Of a stretch of DNA of 64,000 nt, positions 26,230 to 34,598 are shown piece by piece. The stretch is from JAJPKR01 sp050746125 (lineage in GTDB: Bacteria > Acidobacteriota > Terriglobia > Terriglobales > SCQP01), in contig JBOGKX010000052.1 in assembly GCA_050746125.1 (NCBI GenBank), forward strand, positions 1 to 64,000. Reading direction: 5' to 3'. The position numbers and the translations under genes were made by a program. Each line of letters begins with the position of its first letter. The stretch's first letter is position 1. The notes under the pieces were generated by a model that did no database searches, had not been told where the DNA came from, and worked only from the letters and a program-made list of their open reading frames with translations.

Positions 26230-27075
26230 ATGGCTGCGGCGCCGCGGTTGCAGGTCGAGCATTTCAGCATCGAGATCGGTCGGCGGCGAATCGTGGACGA
26301 CCTCGCCTTTGCAATCGCCGCCGATTCCGTGGTGGCCCTGGTCGGCGAGTCGGGGAGCGGCAAGTCGCTCACCGCACTGGGCTTGCTCGGCTTGCTGCCG
26401 CCCGCGGCTCGCGCCCGCGGCGCGGCCCACTTCTGCGCGGGCGAAGCGGCACAAAAGGTGGACCTATTGCAGGCCGGCGAACCCGTGCTGCGCGGCTTGC
26501 GCGGCGATCAAATCGCCTGGGTGCCGCAGGAATCGCTCGCCGCGCTCGATCCCCGACAAACCATCGGCGCGCAGTTGCGCGAAGCGTTGGGAAAATGCCG
26601 CGGCTGGGGGCGCGGCGAGTCGCGCCGCCAGATGCTCGCCATGCTGGCCGAATTAGGACTGGCGGATCCCGAGCGCTGCCTGGTCAGCTACCCGTTTCAA
26701 CTCTCCGGTGGCGAGCGCCAGCGCGTGCTGATTGCCATGGCTCTGCTGCCCCGGCCGCGCTTGCTGATTGCCGACGAGCCCACCACGGCGCTTGACGTCA
26801 GCGTGCAAGCGCGCGTGTTGCATTATCTGCGCGCCGCGCATGCGCTGCTGGACTGCGCCATGCTTTTCATCACTCACGATCTGGGGGTGGCCGCCGCCTT
26901 GGCCGACTGGATCGTGGTGCTCAAGGCGGGACGACTGGTCGAAGCCGGTCCTGCCGGCCAACTCCTGTCCCAGCCGGTGCAGGAATACACGCGTGCGCTG
27001 CTGGCCGCGGTGCCCACATTGCCGGTTCGCCGACAACCCGCCACTGATGGCGCGGGCGCGGAGATGGGTTCGTGA
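26230..27075 (+). CDS. Peptide ABC transporter ATPase, DppD/OppD type
   Basis: 281 residues. Walker A is GESGSGKSLT, the Q-loop WVPQESLAALDP, the signature LSGGERQRVLIAMAL, Walker B LLIADEPTTALDV and the switch histidine in FITHDLGVAA. The C-terminus continues into the oligopeptide-transporter extension (QPVQEYTRALLAAVP) that sets this subfamily apart. It energises the DppBC-like channel together with the ATPase encoded next, whose GTG start overlaps this stop by 4 bp. The C-terminal extension lacks the cysteines seen in OppD proteins that bind an iron-sulfur cluster. Confidence 0.92.
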   Translation: MAAAPRLQVEHFSIEIGRRRIVDDLAFAIAADSVVALVGESGSGKSLTALGLLGLLPPAARARGAAHFCAGEAAQKVDLLQAGEPVLRGLRGDQIAWVPQESLAALDPRQTIGAQLREALGKCRGWGRGESRRQMLAMLAELGLADPERCLVSYPFQLSGGERQRVLIAMALLPRPRLLIADEPTTALDVSVQARVLHYLRAAHALLDCAMLFITHDLGVAAALADWIVVLKAGRLVEAGPAGQLLSQPVQEYTRALLAAVPTLPVRRQPATDGAGAEMGS

Positions 27076-27851
27076 CCGCCGTATTGGAATTTCGCGGCGT
27101 CAGCAAGACTTTACGGGCGGGCACTCGGCGAGTGCGCGCGTTGCGCGACGTTTCGCTGGCGGTCGCGGCAGGCGAGACTCTCGCGGTGGTCGGCGAATCC
27201 GGCGGCGGCAAGACTACGCTCGGTCGGCTGGCGCTCGGGTTGCTCGCGCCGGATGACGGAGACGTGCTTCTGGCCGGCAAAGACTGGTTTGCTCTTTCGC
27301 CGGCAGCCCGCCGCCGCTGCCTCCGCCCGCAGGCGATTTTTCAAGATCCGGATACGTCGCTGAATCCGCGCTGGCGTGCCTTTGAAATCGTCACCGAGGC
27401 CTTGCGGCTGGCTCCTCGAGACGGCGCCGCTAGCCGCTCGCTGCCGACCGCCTCCTCCTTGCTTGAAATGGTCGGCCTCGACCCCGCTTGCGCCCGCAGC
27501 TTTCCCCACCAACTCAGCGGCGGCCAGCGCCAACGCTTGGCCATTGCCCGCGCCATCGCCCCGCGGCCGCCCTTGATTGTCGCTGACGAGCCTCTCGCGT
27601 CCCTCGACGTGGTGACTGCGGCCCATATTCTTGCGCTGCTGCGGCGGTTGAAAAATGATCTGGGCACTGCCTTTCTTTTCATCTCGCACCACTTGGCCTG
27701 GGTGTCCGAAATCGCGGACCGGATCGCGGTTTTGCAGCGGGGTGAACTGGTCGAGTGCGCCCCCGCATCGCGGTTGTTGTCCGCCCCCCAGCACCCCTAC
27801 ACCCGGCAACTCGTCGCCGCTAGCCCGCTGCCGCTAACCAACAGAATCTGA
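27072..27851 (+). CDS. Peptide ABC transporter ATPase, DppF/OppF type
   Basis: 259 residues. Walker A GESGGGKTTL, Q-loop IFQDPDTSLNPRW, signature LSGGQRQRLAIARAI, Walker B LIVADEPLASLDV and switch ISHHLAW are all intact. The SLNPR stretch after the Q-loop and the C-terminal APQHPYTRQLVAASP are typical of the DppF/OppF group. It starts at GTG 27072, overlapping the previous stop as GTGA. It completes the five-component transporter; only the binding-protein gene lies on the other strand. Confidence 0.92.
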   Translation: MTAVLEFRGVSKTLRAGTRRVRALRDVSLAVAAGETLAVVGESGGGKTTLGRLALGLLAPDDGDVLLAGKDWFALSPAARRRCLRPQAIFQDPDTSLNPRWRAFEIVTEALRLAPRDGAASRSLPTASSLLEMVGLDPACARSFPHQLSGGQRQRLAIARAIAPRPPLIVADEPLASLDVVTAAHILALLRRLKNDLGTAFLFISHHLAWVSEIADRIAVLQRGELVECAPASRLLSAPQHPYTRQLVAASPLPLTNRI

Positions 27852-27892
27852 ACCGCTTGTGTTCATGCCGCAGGGTGGTGGCCATGTGCCTC

Positions 27893-27949
27893 TTACCTGT
27901 CCGTTACCTGTACCAAATAGTAGGTCGCCCACTTTCCCTGTCCAGGTAA
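27893..27949. promoter_or_regulatory. Operator-like repeats upstream of a sigma factor gene
   Basis: TTACCTGT occurs at 27893-27900 and again at 27904-27911, exactly 11 bp (one helical turn) apart. An inverted copy, CAGGTAA, lies at 27943-27949. The sigma factor gene starts 36 bp further on. Such spacing suits cooperative binding of a regulator to one face of DNA. No matching regulator gene can be named. Confidence 0.4.
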
Positions 27950-27985
27950 ACTGAAAGCGGTTGCTCTCCCCCCAGAACGGCAGCT

Positions 27986-28585
27986 ATGGCCACGAGCCCA
28001 ACTGTGGCGCGGGAGGAGAATCCTCCTCCGGTGCAGACCGACAATCAGCTCGTACGCGCTTGCTTGCGCGGCGAGGAAGCGGCTTGGTCTGCGCTCATTG
28101 AGCGTTACAAAAACCTCATTTTTTCCATTCCCCTTAAGTACAATCTCAGCCGCGAAGACGCCAACGATATTTTTCAGGCGGTGTGCCTCGATTTGTTGCG
28201 CGAATTGCCGCGTCTCCGCGAGCCGCGCGCTCTGCCCGCCTGGTTGATGAGCACTACGCAGCACAAATGCTTTCATCACAAGCGCCGGGCTCAGCGCTAC
28301 GTGGCCCAGGAGGATATCGCGGAATTTCTCCCCGCTATTTCCGGGGAGCCGCCGGCCGATCGCGTCTTGCAGGAAGCGCGCGAGGAGCAGATGCTGCGCG
28401 ATGCTTTGGACGCTTTGCAGCCACGCTGCCGCGAACTGGTACGGATGTTATTTTTTGAGCAGCCCGCGCGCCCCTATGCCGACATCGCCCAACAACTCGG
28501 CTTCGCGATCGGCTCGATCGGCTTCATGCGCCGCCGCTGCCTCACCCGCTTGCGCCAGATCCTTGTGTCGCAGGGCTTCGAATAG
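27986..28585 (+). CDS. ECF-like RNA polymerase sigma factor
   Basis: 199 residues. Region 2 is clear: LVRACLRGEEAAWSALIERYKNLIFSIPLKY, then EDANDIFQAVCLDLLREL and ALPAWLMSTTQHKCFHHKR. Region 4 is ALDALQPRCRELVRMLFFE, then ADIAQQLGFAIGSIGFMRRRCLTRLRQIL. This resembles the large group of acidobacterial and planctomycete ECF factors, often followed by a zinc-finger anti-sigma gene, but here the next gene is convergent (Skp-like) and no anti-sigma gene is adjacent. Control may instead act through the repeated motifs upstream. Confidence 0.88.
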   Translation: MATSPTVAREENPPPVQTDNQLVRACLRGEEAAWSALIERYKNLIFSIPLKYNLSREDANDIFQAVCLDLLRELPRLREPRALPAWLMSTTQHKCFHHKRRAQRYVAQEDIAEFLPAISGEPPADRVLQEAREEQMLRDALDALQPRCRELVRMLFFEQPARPYADIAQQLGFAIGSIGFMRRRCLTRLRQILVSQGFE

Positions 28586-28635
28586 CCGCTGGGCGGCAGC
28601 GCTTATGCAAACGCCGCCCCCGCCTATCCGCGTTC

Positions 28636-29217
28636 TTATCGGCCGGGCGGGTTTTTCGAGTCGGACGCCGCGGCTTTTGCCGGCGTCGCGGCAGCGGCGG
28701 CCGGATGCTGCTGGTTGTAAAGCTTCACCACCGCTTCGGTCACGTCGATCCTCGGCGCGGCGAATATGACCGGGGCCTGCGGCGGGCTGGCGTCCAGGAC
28801 TAGGGCGTAGCCCTGGGCCTGCGCGTAGCTGTCGATGACCGGCAGCAGCTTGCGGAAGATGCGATTGGCGGCGTCGCTTTCCTCGGTCTGAAAGTCGCTT
28901 TGGGCATCTTGCGCATCGCGCTGAAACTCTTGCTCCTTGGTTTGGATGCTGCGGGCCAAGCTGTTTTTGGCGTCGACGCTGAGCGTGTCGCCGCCATTTT
29001 GTAATTGCTGCTGCAAGGTTTGGATCTCCTTTTGTTCGTTTTGCAGCTGCGTTTGCTTGGGCTTGAACTCGGCGGCTATATTGGCCAGGGCTTTCGTGCC
29101 CTCCTGCGTCTCCCGCAGCGCCTTTTGCACATCGACGTACGCAATTTTTTCTCCGCTTTGCGCCCACAAGCCGAGCGCTAGGGCGAAGATCATGGCAACA
29201 AGGAGTTTAGGTTTCAT
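28636..29217 (-). CDS. Skp/OmpH-family periplasmic chaperone
   Basis: 193 residues. A signal peptide (LLVAMIFALALGLWAQS) precedes IAYVDVQKALRETQEG, the standard opening of mature OmpH/Skp proteins. A long coiled coil rich in Q, E and K follows (about 50-120: KPKQTQLQNEQKEIQTLQQQ), forming the tentacle arms that hold unfolded outer-membrane proteins. The C-terminus (LPVIDSYAQAQGYALVLDAS) folds back to the trimer core. The last 30 residues are an alanine-rich tail beyond the usual length. It is not beside bamA here. Confidence 0.88.
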   Translation of the reverse strand: MKPKLLVAMIFALALGLWAQSGEKIAYVDVQKALRETQEGTKALANIAAEFKPKQTQLQNEQKEIQTLQQQLQNGGDTLSVDAKNSLARSIQTKEQEFQRDAQDAQSDFQTEESDAANRIFRKLLPVIDSYAQAQGYALVLDASPPQAPVIFAAPRIDVTEAVVKLYNQQHPAAAAATPAKAAASDSKNPPGR

Positions 29218-29340
29218 CGCTGAATTGAGCCGGACAAGCGGATTATAAAACTCCCGTTTTGGCTAGGTCAATCGCTGGCCGCCGCGGTGGGTTGCGGGTG
29301 GGCCATTAGGCCGCCCGTATGGTGGCGCCGTGCCGCCATT

Positions 29341-29376
29341 GCAGGTCCCAAGCCTGGCCGGAGTTGCGCGCGCTCA
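29341..29376 (-). repeat. 36 bp fragment identical to part of the mscS-like gene
   Basis: These 36 bases are identical to 31266-31301 inside the mscS-like gene, in the same orientation. Read on the minus strand they encode SARNSGQAWDL in the same frame as the channel. Similarity stops on both sides. The copy lies just past the stop codon of 29404-30879, where no intact gene exists (29218-29403), and looks like the remnant of a second mscS copy or a small rearrangement. Confidence 0.75.
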
Positions 29377-29403
29377 CTTCGGCACGTTCGCCCACGCGCT
29401 CGC

Positions 29404-30879
29404 CTACGACGTGGCCAACGGCTGCGACGGACCCGGAGCTGGTGAGGGGCGCGCCGTATGTTTGGCGTTTTTGATCGCTCCCGCAAGCCGTGCCTCGTCG
29501 GCATACGCGCGGACGAAGCTGCTGCTTGAGCTGTCGAGCGACGCCACTACCAGGGGCGCGACAGGTGGTTGCGCCTCAATTGACCTCATCAGGCGCTGGA
29601 AGTGCAAAAACCAGGCGCGGCTGTCACGCTGTTGCTCCCCATCAGCACTTAAGAAGCGCAGGAAGGCATCCTGAGCCGCCGCCAGCTCGCCGGGGCCGGG
29701 CGCAGTGCCGAGGAGGGATTCGAATGCAATACACTTCTCATTGAAAACATCGGCCGGCTCGCTCATTGCATCTCCCTGCCACGCCGTCACCCGATCGAGC
29801 ACTTGCGCAAATGCGGTCGCCGGGTCCTGGCTGGGAGGCGGAAAACGCAATTCTTTCAAGTCGCCCAGCAACTGTCTAGAGTCCGGCGTTTCCCAGTAAA
29901 CGTGCGAATTCTGCCGCATCGTTCGCACGCTCAACGTGGGCATCTCTAAACGAAGCGGGGGGACAGTACTGGAGGCGAACAGATGATTGAACTCGTCGAT
30001 GGCTCGCAGTTGACGCGCATCGCTCACGCATAAGCCATTTTTAACGGCGCGCTCGAGCAGCCCACGGTATGCCAACAGCAGCGGGTCGGGCGAGATACCG
30101 CTGTCCCGACAAGCGGCCGCAAGCTGCAGAATTTCCCTTGCGGCCTGAGGGGCTGCGAGCGCCGTAATACGAGGATCGGGAGCCATCTGATCGAGCGAAG
30201 CGGCCAAATCGTCGATAAGCGCGCTGAGGGTCAGCCGGTCGGCGGAAATACCCATGATGAGCTTCGCGGCAGGCCCAATTTCCACGGGCGATGAGATGTC
30301 GCTCACGTACGGTCCGAGGAAATCCACCGCCAAGCCTCCCGCAAGTTGATCGCGGGTGAAATGCGCGAAACGCGCCACCGTAGTGAAATACACGGTTAGG
30401 TCGTAAGCGAGCGTATCGTTGCATTTCTCCGGTGGCAGCTTCGGCTGACCGACACTTCGCAACTCCGCCAGGGCAGTCGCGCGGTCGAGGGGAAGCAAAA
30501 CGGCAATAGCGCGCATTTGGAGCGAAAGTCGGTCTAACGGTAAAGAAGCAGCGAGCGCGGCGGAGCTCTCACGGCTGTCCGTTGGCCCACTAAAGGCCCG
30601 TTTGCGCGGGAATGGCTGCGTGCTTCTCTCTGCGGTCTGGAAAGCTTCTTCCGCCAGGCGTCGCTTTTCCACCCCAACCACCGCGCCCGAGGTGGCAAGT
30701 CTGAGAAGTAGGTCGGCTGCGAATTCCGGGGGCAATTCACGGGCTTCGTCGGCGATTTTTTTAAGGATCGCAGTATTCGGAGTGTGCGTTGGCCTCTGCC
30801 GGACCGGCGCGACTGCCCTGCACCACGGGCTTGGAAGCGAGCAGGACGCGAATAGGATCGCAGAAACTAAGCACAGCAT
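29404..30879 (-). CDS. Secreted hypothetical protein, acidobacterial type
   Basis: 491 residues. The N-terminus (MLCLVSAILFASCSLPSPWC) is a signal peptide with a weak lipobox (LFASC), so it may be a lipoprotein. The following region (ILKKIADEARELPPEFAADLLLRLATSG, with RRLAEEAFQTAE) matches my memory of proteins of unknown function common in acidobacteria. The rest is helical with no catalytic motif I recognise; a serine run lies near residue 455. It stands alone between decayed fragments of other genes. Confidence 0.65.
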   Translation of the reverse strand: MLCLVSAILFASCSLPSPWCRAVAPVRQRPTHTPNTAILKKIADEARELPPEFAADLLLRLATSGAVVGVEKRRLAEEAFQTAERSTQPFPRKRAFSGPTDSRESSAALAASLPLDRLSLQMRAIAVLLPLDRATALAELRSVGQPKLPPEKCNDTLAYDLTVYFTTVARFAHFTRDQLAGGLAVDFLGPYVSDISSPVEIGPAAKLIMGISADRLTLSALIDDLAASLDQMAPDPRITALAAPQAAREILQLAAACRDSGISPDPLLLAYRGLLERAVKNGLCVSDARQLRAIDEFNHLFASSTVPPLRLEMPTLSVRTMRQNSHVYWETPDSRQLLGDLKELRFPPPSQDPATAFAQVLDRVTAWQGDAMSEPADVFNEKCIAFESLLGTAPGPGELAAAQDAFLRFLSADGEQQRDSRAWFLHFQRLMRSIEAQPPVAPLVVASLDSSSSSFVRAYADEARLAGAIKNAKHTARPSPAPGPSQPLATS

Positions 30880-30957
30880 AAAACCAATCCATCGATCTCA
30901 AGGCTCTAGGTCTAAATTATGCTGCCGGCGGGCCAGGCTTTGGGAGTGAAAGAAGGC

Positions 30958-31038
30958 CTAGCTTGGCCCAGTGTACGCGCCAATCCAGTTTTTCTCTACT
31001 ACCCCTGCGGGAGAGACCACGATGGTCTGAGGAGTCTG
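30958..31038 (-). pseudogene. 3' remnant of a redoxin/thioredoxin-like gene
   Basis: On the minus strand this stretch encodes TPQTIVVSPAGVVEKNWIGA and a few more residues before a stop. It looks like the C-terminal beta-hairpin end of redoxin-domain proteins (cis-proline TPQT, then VVSP-G-V-NW-GAY). Nothing upstream in this frame resembles the rest of a redoxin: no CxxC is present and the preceding residues are arginine-rich. I call it a truncated relic. It lies within a 264 bp gap between 30879 and the mscS-like gene. Confidence 0.5.
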
Positions 31039-31143
31039 ACCGGAGCGGGTTCGAACGAGTCTACGCGGTAAGGGGCGACATGCTCTACGCGGCGTGGCGC
31101 CCGCCCAAGCCAGCGAGCAGCCGGCGCACGGATCCCTCAACGA

Positions 31144-32214
31144 TCAGATTGCTTCCGCCGAACGCGGCGCCATCCGTGAGCCGCTCAATTCGCCTCGCCA
31201 CCGCGGCAGGCTCTCGGGATGATGCTTTTGGAGATAGGCGATCAGCTTTTCGCGAACCAGGCATCGCAGGTCCCAAGCCTGGCCGGAGTTGCGCGCGCTC
31301 ATCAAGGCGCGCAGTTGGAGCGTGTGCTCGCTGGCGTCGGAAACTTGCAGCACCTGCACGTTGCCGTCCCATAACGGCGTGGATTGCAAAATACTCAACA
31401 GCTCGGCTCGCAGTTCGTCCACCGGCGCCGAATAGTCCACGTAGAGATACGTGCTGCCCAGTAAATTGGCGGTGTTCCGCGTCCAGTTCTGAAACGGCTT
31501 CTCGATGAAATAAGTGAGCGGCAAGACCAGGCGCCGGAGGTCCCAGATGCGGACCACGACATAGGTGGTGCCGATCTCTTCAATCCAACCCCACTCCCCC
31601 TCGACTACAACCGCATCGTCGAGGCGAAACGGCTCGGTGAGGGCCACTTGCACGCCGGCGATGAGGCTGGCAAGAGTCGGGCGCGCCGCCATGCCCACGA
31701 TCAGTCCGGCTACCCCGGCGGAAGCGAACACGCCGGTACCGATGGTGCGAATGGCGGGAAAGGTCATCAGCATGATCGCCAAGGCGATCACGCCCACCGC
31801 CACGGTCAAGACGCGGCGCAGCAGATGAATCTGAGTGTGGATGCGGCGCGCCGAGAGATTATCGGCGGCATGGACGTCGTAGCGGCGCCCCAAAAGATCG
31901 TCCACCACGTAGGTCAAGGCGATCGTCCACCACGCCACAACGGCAATCAGCCCAAGCTCGATGCCATGCGCCAAGCCGGCGGCGAGCGGCGGCGGCATCC
32001 GCAGCGCCGGCAGCACCACCAGCAGCGCCAATAGCAGCGCCAGCCAACGTATGGGACGGCGAGAATGGCGCAGCGGCGACCACCATGTTGACCGCGCCAC
32101 GCCGCTGAAGTGCTTGCCGGCGGCAAACAACAGCCGGTGCGCCAGCCAAGCGGCCAAAAGCGCGACGATCACAAAAACAGGCGAACGCAGCCAATGAGCC
32201 CAAAGCAAAAACAT
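31144..32214 (-). CDS. Small-conductance mechanosensitive channel (MscS family)
   Basis: 356 residues. Several N-terminal membrane spans precede the pore helix region TIGTGVFASAGVAGLIVGMAA, where the Ala/Gly pattern of MscS TM3 is clear. The beta domain that follows has GVQVALTEPFRLDDAVVVEG, GWIEEIGTTYVVVRIWDLRRLVLP and FIEKPFQNWTR, all family hallmarks. The C-terminal alpha/beta domain contains LMSARNSGQAWDLRCLVREKL. It releases solutes on hypo-osmotic shock. Part of its 3' region is duplicated at 29341-29376. Confidence 0.93.
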   Translation of the reverse strand: MFLLWAHWLRSPVFVIVALLAAWLAHRLLFAAGKHFSGVARSTWWSPLRHSRRPIRWLALLLALLVVLPALRMPPPLAAGLAHGIELGLIAVVAWWTIALTYVVDDLLGRRYDVHAADNLSARRIHTQIHLLRRVLTVAVGVIALAIMLMTFPAIRTIGTGVFASAGVAGLIVGMAARPTLASLIAGVQVALTEPFRLDDAVVVEGEWGWIEEIGTTYVVVRIWDLRRLVLPLTYFIEKPFQNWTRNTANLLGSTYLYVDYSAPVDELRAELLSILQSTPLWDGNVQVLQVSDASEHTLQLRALMSARNSGQAWDLRCLVREKLIAYLQKHHPESLPRWRGELSGSRMAPRSAEAI

Positions 32215-32451
32215 GACGGTCCTCCTGGGTCAGCCGGGCGAAAGAGGCGAAGGATCAGAGGGAGCGCTGCGACAGCGGGCGTTCAGCAAAGCAGGGCGTC
32301 GAGGCGGGGAGCCGATCGCGGCAAGCCGGCGAGGCATGCGCGGCCGGCCATGGAGAGCGCGACGATCGGCATTCGAACCAAGATCACCAATTCAGGATAG
32401 CGACGGCAGCCCTGGCGGGCAATCCGCCCCGGTTGCGCGCGGCCCGCTGAA

Positions 32452-34203
32452 TCAGTCGGCTCTTCTCTTGAGGCAGGCGAGGAGACGGTCGGCAGGCAAG
32501 GTATTAAGCACGCTGGCGGGCGTCAGCCAGCCGCGGCGGGCGGTGGCCACGCCATATCGGATGAAATTCAAGTGGCGGGGGTGATGCGCGTCGGTGTTGA
32601 TGACCACGCGCACGCCCTGCCGGCCGCAGGCGCGAGCGGCGGCGTCGTTCAGGTCGAGGCGCTCCGGCGAGGCATTGATTTCCATGGTTACGCCGTGCTC
32701 GCGGCAAGCGGCGAGCACGCTGGGAAAGTCGAAGCGGTAAGGCTCGCGGCGCAGCAAGAGCCTTCCCGAGGGATGCCCCAGCACGTTCACGTGCGGATTG
32801 GCGATGGCCCGCAGCAGGCGCTCGGTCATTTCGTCCGGCGGTAGGTCGAAGCGGGAGTGAACGCTGGCAATCACTACGTCCATCTGAGCCAGCACCGTGT
32901 CGTGCAGGTCCAGCGCGCCGTCGGCGTGAATATCCACTTCGATGCCGGCGAAGATTCGCAGCGGAGGGTCGGCGGCGGAAAAAACCGCGTCCGCGGCACG
33001 AATGCGGGCGATTTGCTCGAGCGCGCGGGTTTCGTCGAGGCCGCGCGCCATGGCCAGCGCCTGCGAGTGATCGGTGATGGCGATATACGCGTAGCCGCGC
33101 TGCTGGGCGGCCGCGGCCATCTCCTCGATGGTGGCGCGGCCGTCGGTGGCGACGGTATGCATGTGCAAGTCGCCTCGCAAGTCGGTCTCGGCGACCAGCG
33201 CCGGCAAGGCATGCGCCTCGGCGGCCTCGATTTCGCCGCCATCCTCGCGCAGTTCCGGAGGAATCCAATCGAGGCCGAGGGCGGCATAAATCCCCTCCTC
33301 GCTGGCTCCGGCCAAGAGCGCGCCGCCGCTGTCAAACAGGCCGTACTCGTTCAGCTTGGCGCCTCGCCGCTGCGCCCGTTGGCGGAGCTTGACGTTGTGT
33401 TGTTGCGACCCGGTAAAGTACTGCAGAGCGGCGCCGAAACTAGCTTCCGGCAGCAGGCGGAGATCCATTTGCAGGCCGTCGGAGCGGCGCACGGTGACCT
33501 TGTTTTCTCCCTCCGCCAAGGTTTCAACGATGCCGGGCAGGCCCAAGAAAGCGGCACTTACCGCTGTCTCGCCGCCTTGGCCTAGGCCGGGACCGGCGAC
33601 GAGAAAATCCAAATCGCCGACGGTTTCACGCCCGCGCCGGAAGGAGCCAGCCACGGCTGCCTGCTTGATGCCGGGCAACGCGGCGAGCTTGGGCAGCACA
33701 TCTTCGACGATGCGCGCGGCGGTGGAGAGCAGTGTCCGGCCTGTTAGCGAGCGATAGCTGGCGATGGCGCGAAGAATCTTTTCCTCCGCCTTGGCTCCCA
33801 ACCGCGGCAGTTCGCGCAGCCTGCCGGCGCGGGCCAAGCTCTCGACCTCATCCAGGGAGGCGGCTCGGTGGGTCTCCCAGATCAGCGCCACCGTCTTGGG
33901 GCCCAGCCCCTGCACTTTGAGCAGCTCCAGCATCTCCGGCCGATAACGTTCCAGCAGCTCGTCATGCCAGCGCAGGTGGCCGGTGGCGATCATTTCGGTG
34001 ATGTTGTCCGCCATGCGGGCGCCGATGCCGGGCAGGGCCAATAAGCGCTTACGGTCGGCGTAGAGATCGGCCAGCCGCTCGGGGCAGCTTTCCAACGCGT
34101 CGGCGGCCTTACGGTAGCTGCGGATGCGAAACGGGTCCTCGCCGGCCACTTCCATCAGGTCGGCCGTCTCGCGCAGCAGGCGGGCCAGTTCGCGATTCTC
34201 CAT
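32452..34203 (-). CDS. polX: DNA polymerase X family protein with PHP domain
   Basis: 583 residues, the normal length for bacterial PolX. Domain order: N-terminal 8 kDa-like and helix-hairpin-helix region (LLALPGIGARMADNITEMI, VQGLGPKTVALIWE), the family X nucleotidyltransferase core with GSFRRGRETVGDLDFLV at about 183-200, then a C-terminal PHP domain (GDLHMHTVATDGR, ITDHSQALAMARGLDE, GIEVDIHADG, INTDAHH) with metal-binding histidines and aspartates. It acts in gap filling and 3' end processing in base-excision repair. It is divergent from the acyl carrier protein gene. Confidence 0.93.
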   Translation of the reverse strand: MENRELARLLRETADLMEVAGEDPFRIRSYRKAADALESCPERLADLYADRKRLLALPGIGARMADNITEMIATGHLRWHDELLERYRPEMLELLKVQGLGPKTVALIWETHRAASLDEVESLARAGRLRELPRLGAKAEEKILRAIASYRSLTGRTLLSTAARIVEDVLPKLAALPGIKQAAVAGSFRRGRETVGDLDFLVAGPGLGQGGETAVSAAFLGLPGIVETLAEGENKVTVRRSDGLQMDLRLLPEASFGAALQYFTGSQQHNVKLRQRAQRRGAKLNEYGLFDSGGALLAGASEEGIYAALGLDWIPPELREDGGEIEAAEAHALPALVAETDLRGDLHMHTVATDGRATIEEMAAAAQQRGYAYIAITDHSQALAMARGLDETRALEQIARIRAADAVFSAADPPLRIFAGIEVDIHADGALDLHDTVLAQMDVVIASVHSRFDLPPDEMTERLLRAIANPHVNVLGHPSGRLLLRREPYRFDFPSVLAACREHGVTMEINASPERLDLNDAAARACGRQGVRVVINTDAHHPRHLNFIRYGVATARRGWLTPASVLNTLPADRLLACLKRRAD

Positions 34204-34319
34204 GGCTGGCCACAGTATCGCCGCTCCAGGGCGGAGCCGACGTCCGAAACGACCGAGTGGTCGCCGGTGCCGAAAGGTTCTGTTGTATTATCGGTGAATT
34301 GACGGAGGCTTAACGCCGC

Positions 34320-34580
34320 GTGTCCGACGCCTTGACCCAAGACGTGATTGCCATCATCGCCCGCGAACAGCGCGTGCCTGCCGAGTCGATTAATCCCGAC
34401 TCGACTTTCGAGCAGCTCAAGATCGACTCGCTCGACGGCGTCAACATCGTGTTTGCCTTGGAAGAAAAATACAACCTCACCATTCCCGACGAGATTGCGC
34501 GGGAGATGAGAAGCGTGCGCCAAGTCATCGATGCCCTCCGCCAGCAGCTGAACGCCGCCACCTCCCCGGCTCCTAGCTGA
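34320..34580 (+). CDS. acpP: Acyl carrier protein
   Basis: 86 residues. It has four-helix ACP features and the phosphopantetheine attachment site LKIDSLDGVNIVFALEEKYN, with the serine in DSL. The sequence after it (LTIPDEIAREMRSVRQVIDAL) is typical. It starts with GTG, with GGAGG about 13 bases upstream. The KAS II gene begins 18 bp after the stop, so this is the common acpP-fabF pair, here without fabD, fabG or plsX. It carries acyl chains in the cytoplasm for fatty acid synthesis or a specialised acyl product. Confidence 0.92.
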   Translation: MSDALTQDVIAIIAREQRVPAESINPDSTFEQLKIDSLDGVNIVFALEEKYNLTIPDEIAREMRSVRQVIDALRQQLNAATSPAPS

Positions 34581-34598
34581 GCCGGGCGCGACAGCCGA

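Noticed and set aside
25206..26372. Long open frame opposite the permease genes
   Set aside because: Low-complexity, charged translation; the plus-strand genes here have clear ABC permease motifs.
31030..31075. tRNA-like GGGTTCGAAC sequence
   Set aside because: It resembles a T-loop, but no acceptor, D or anticodon stems can be folded around it.
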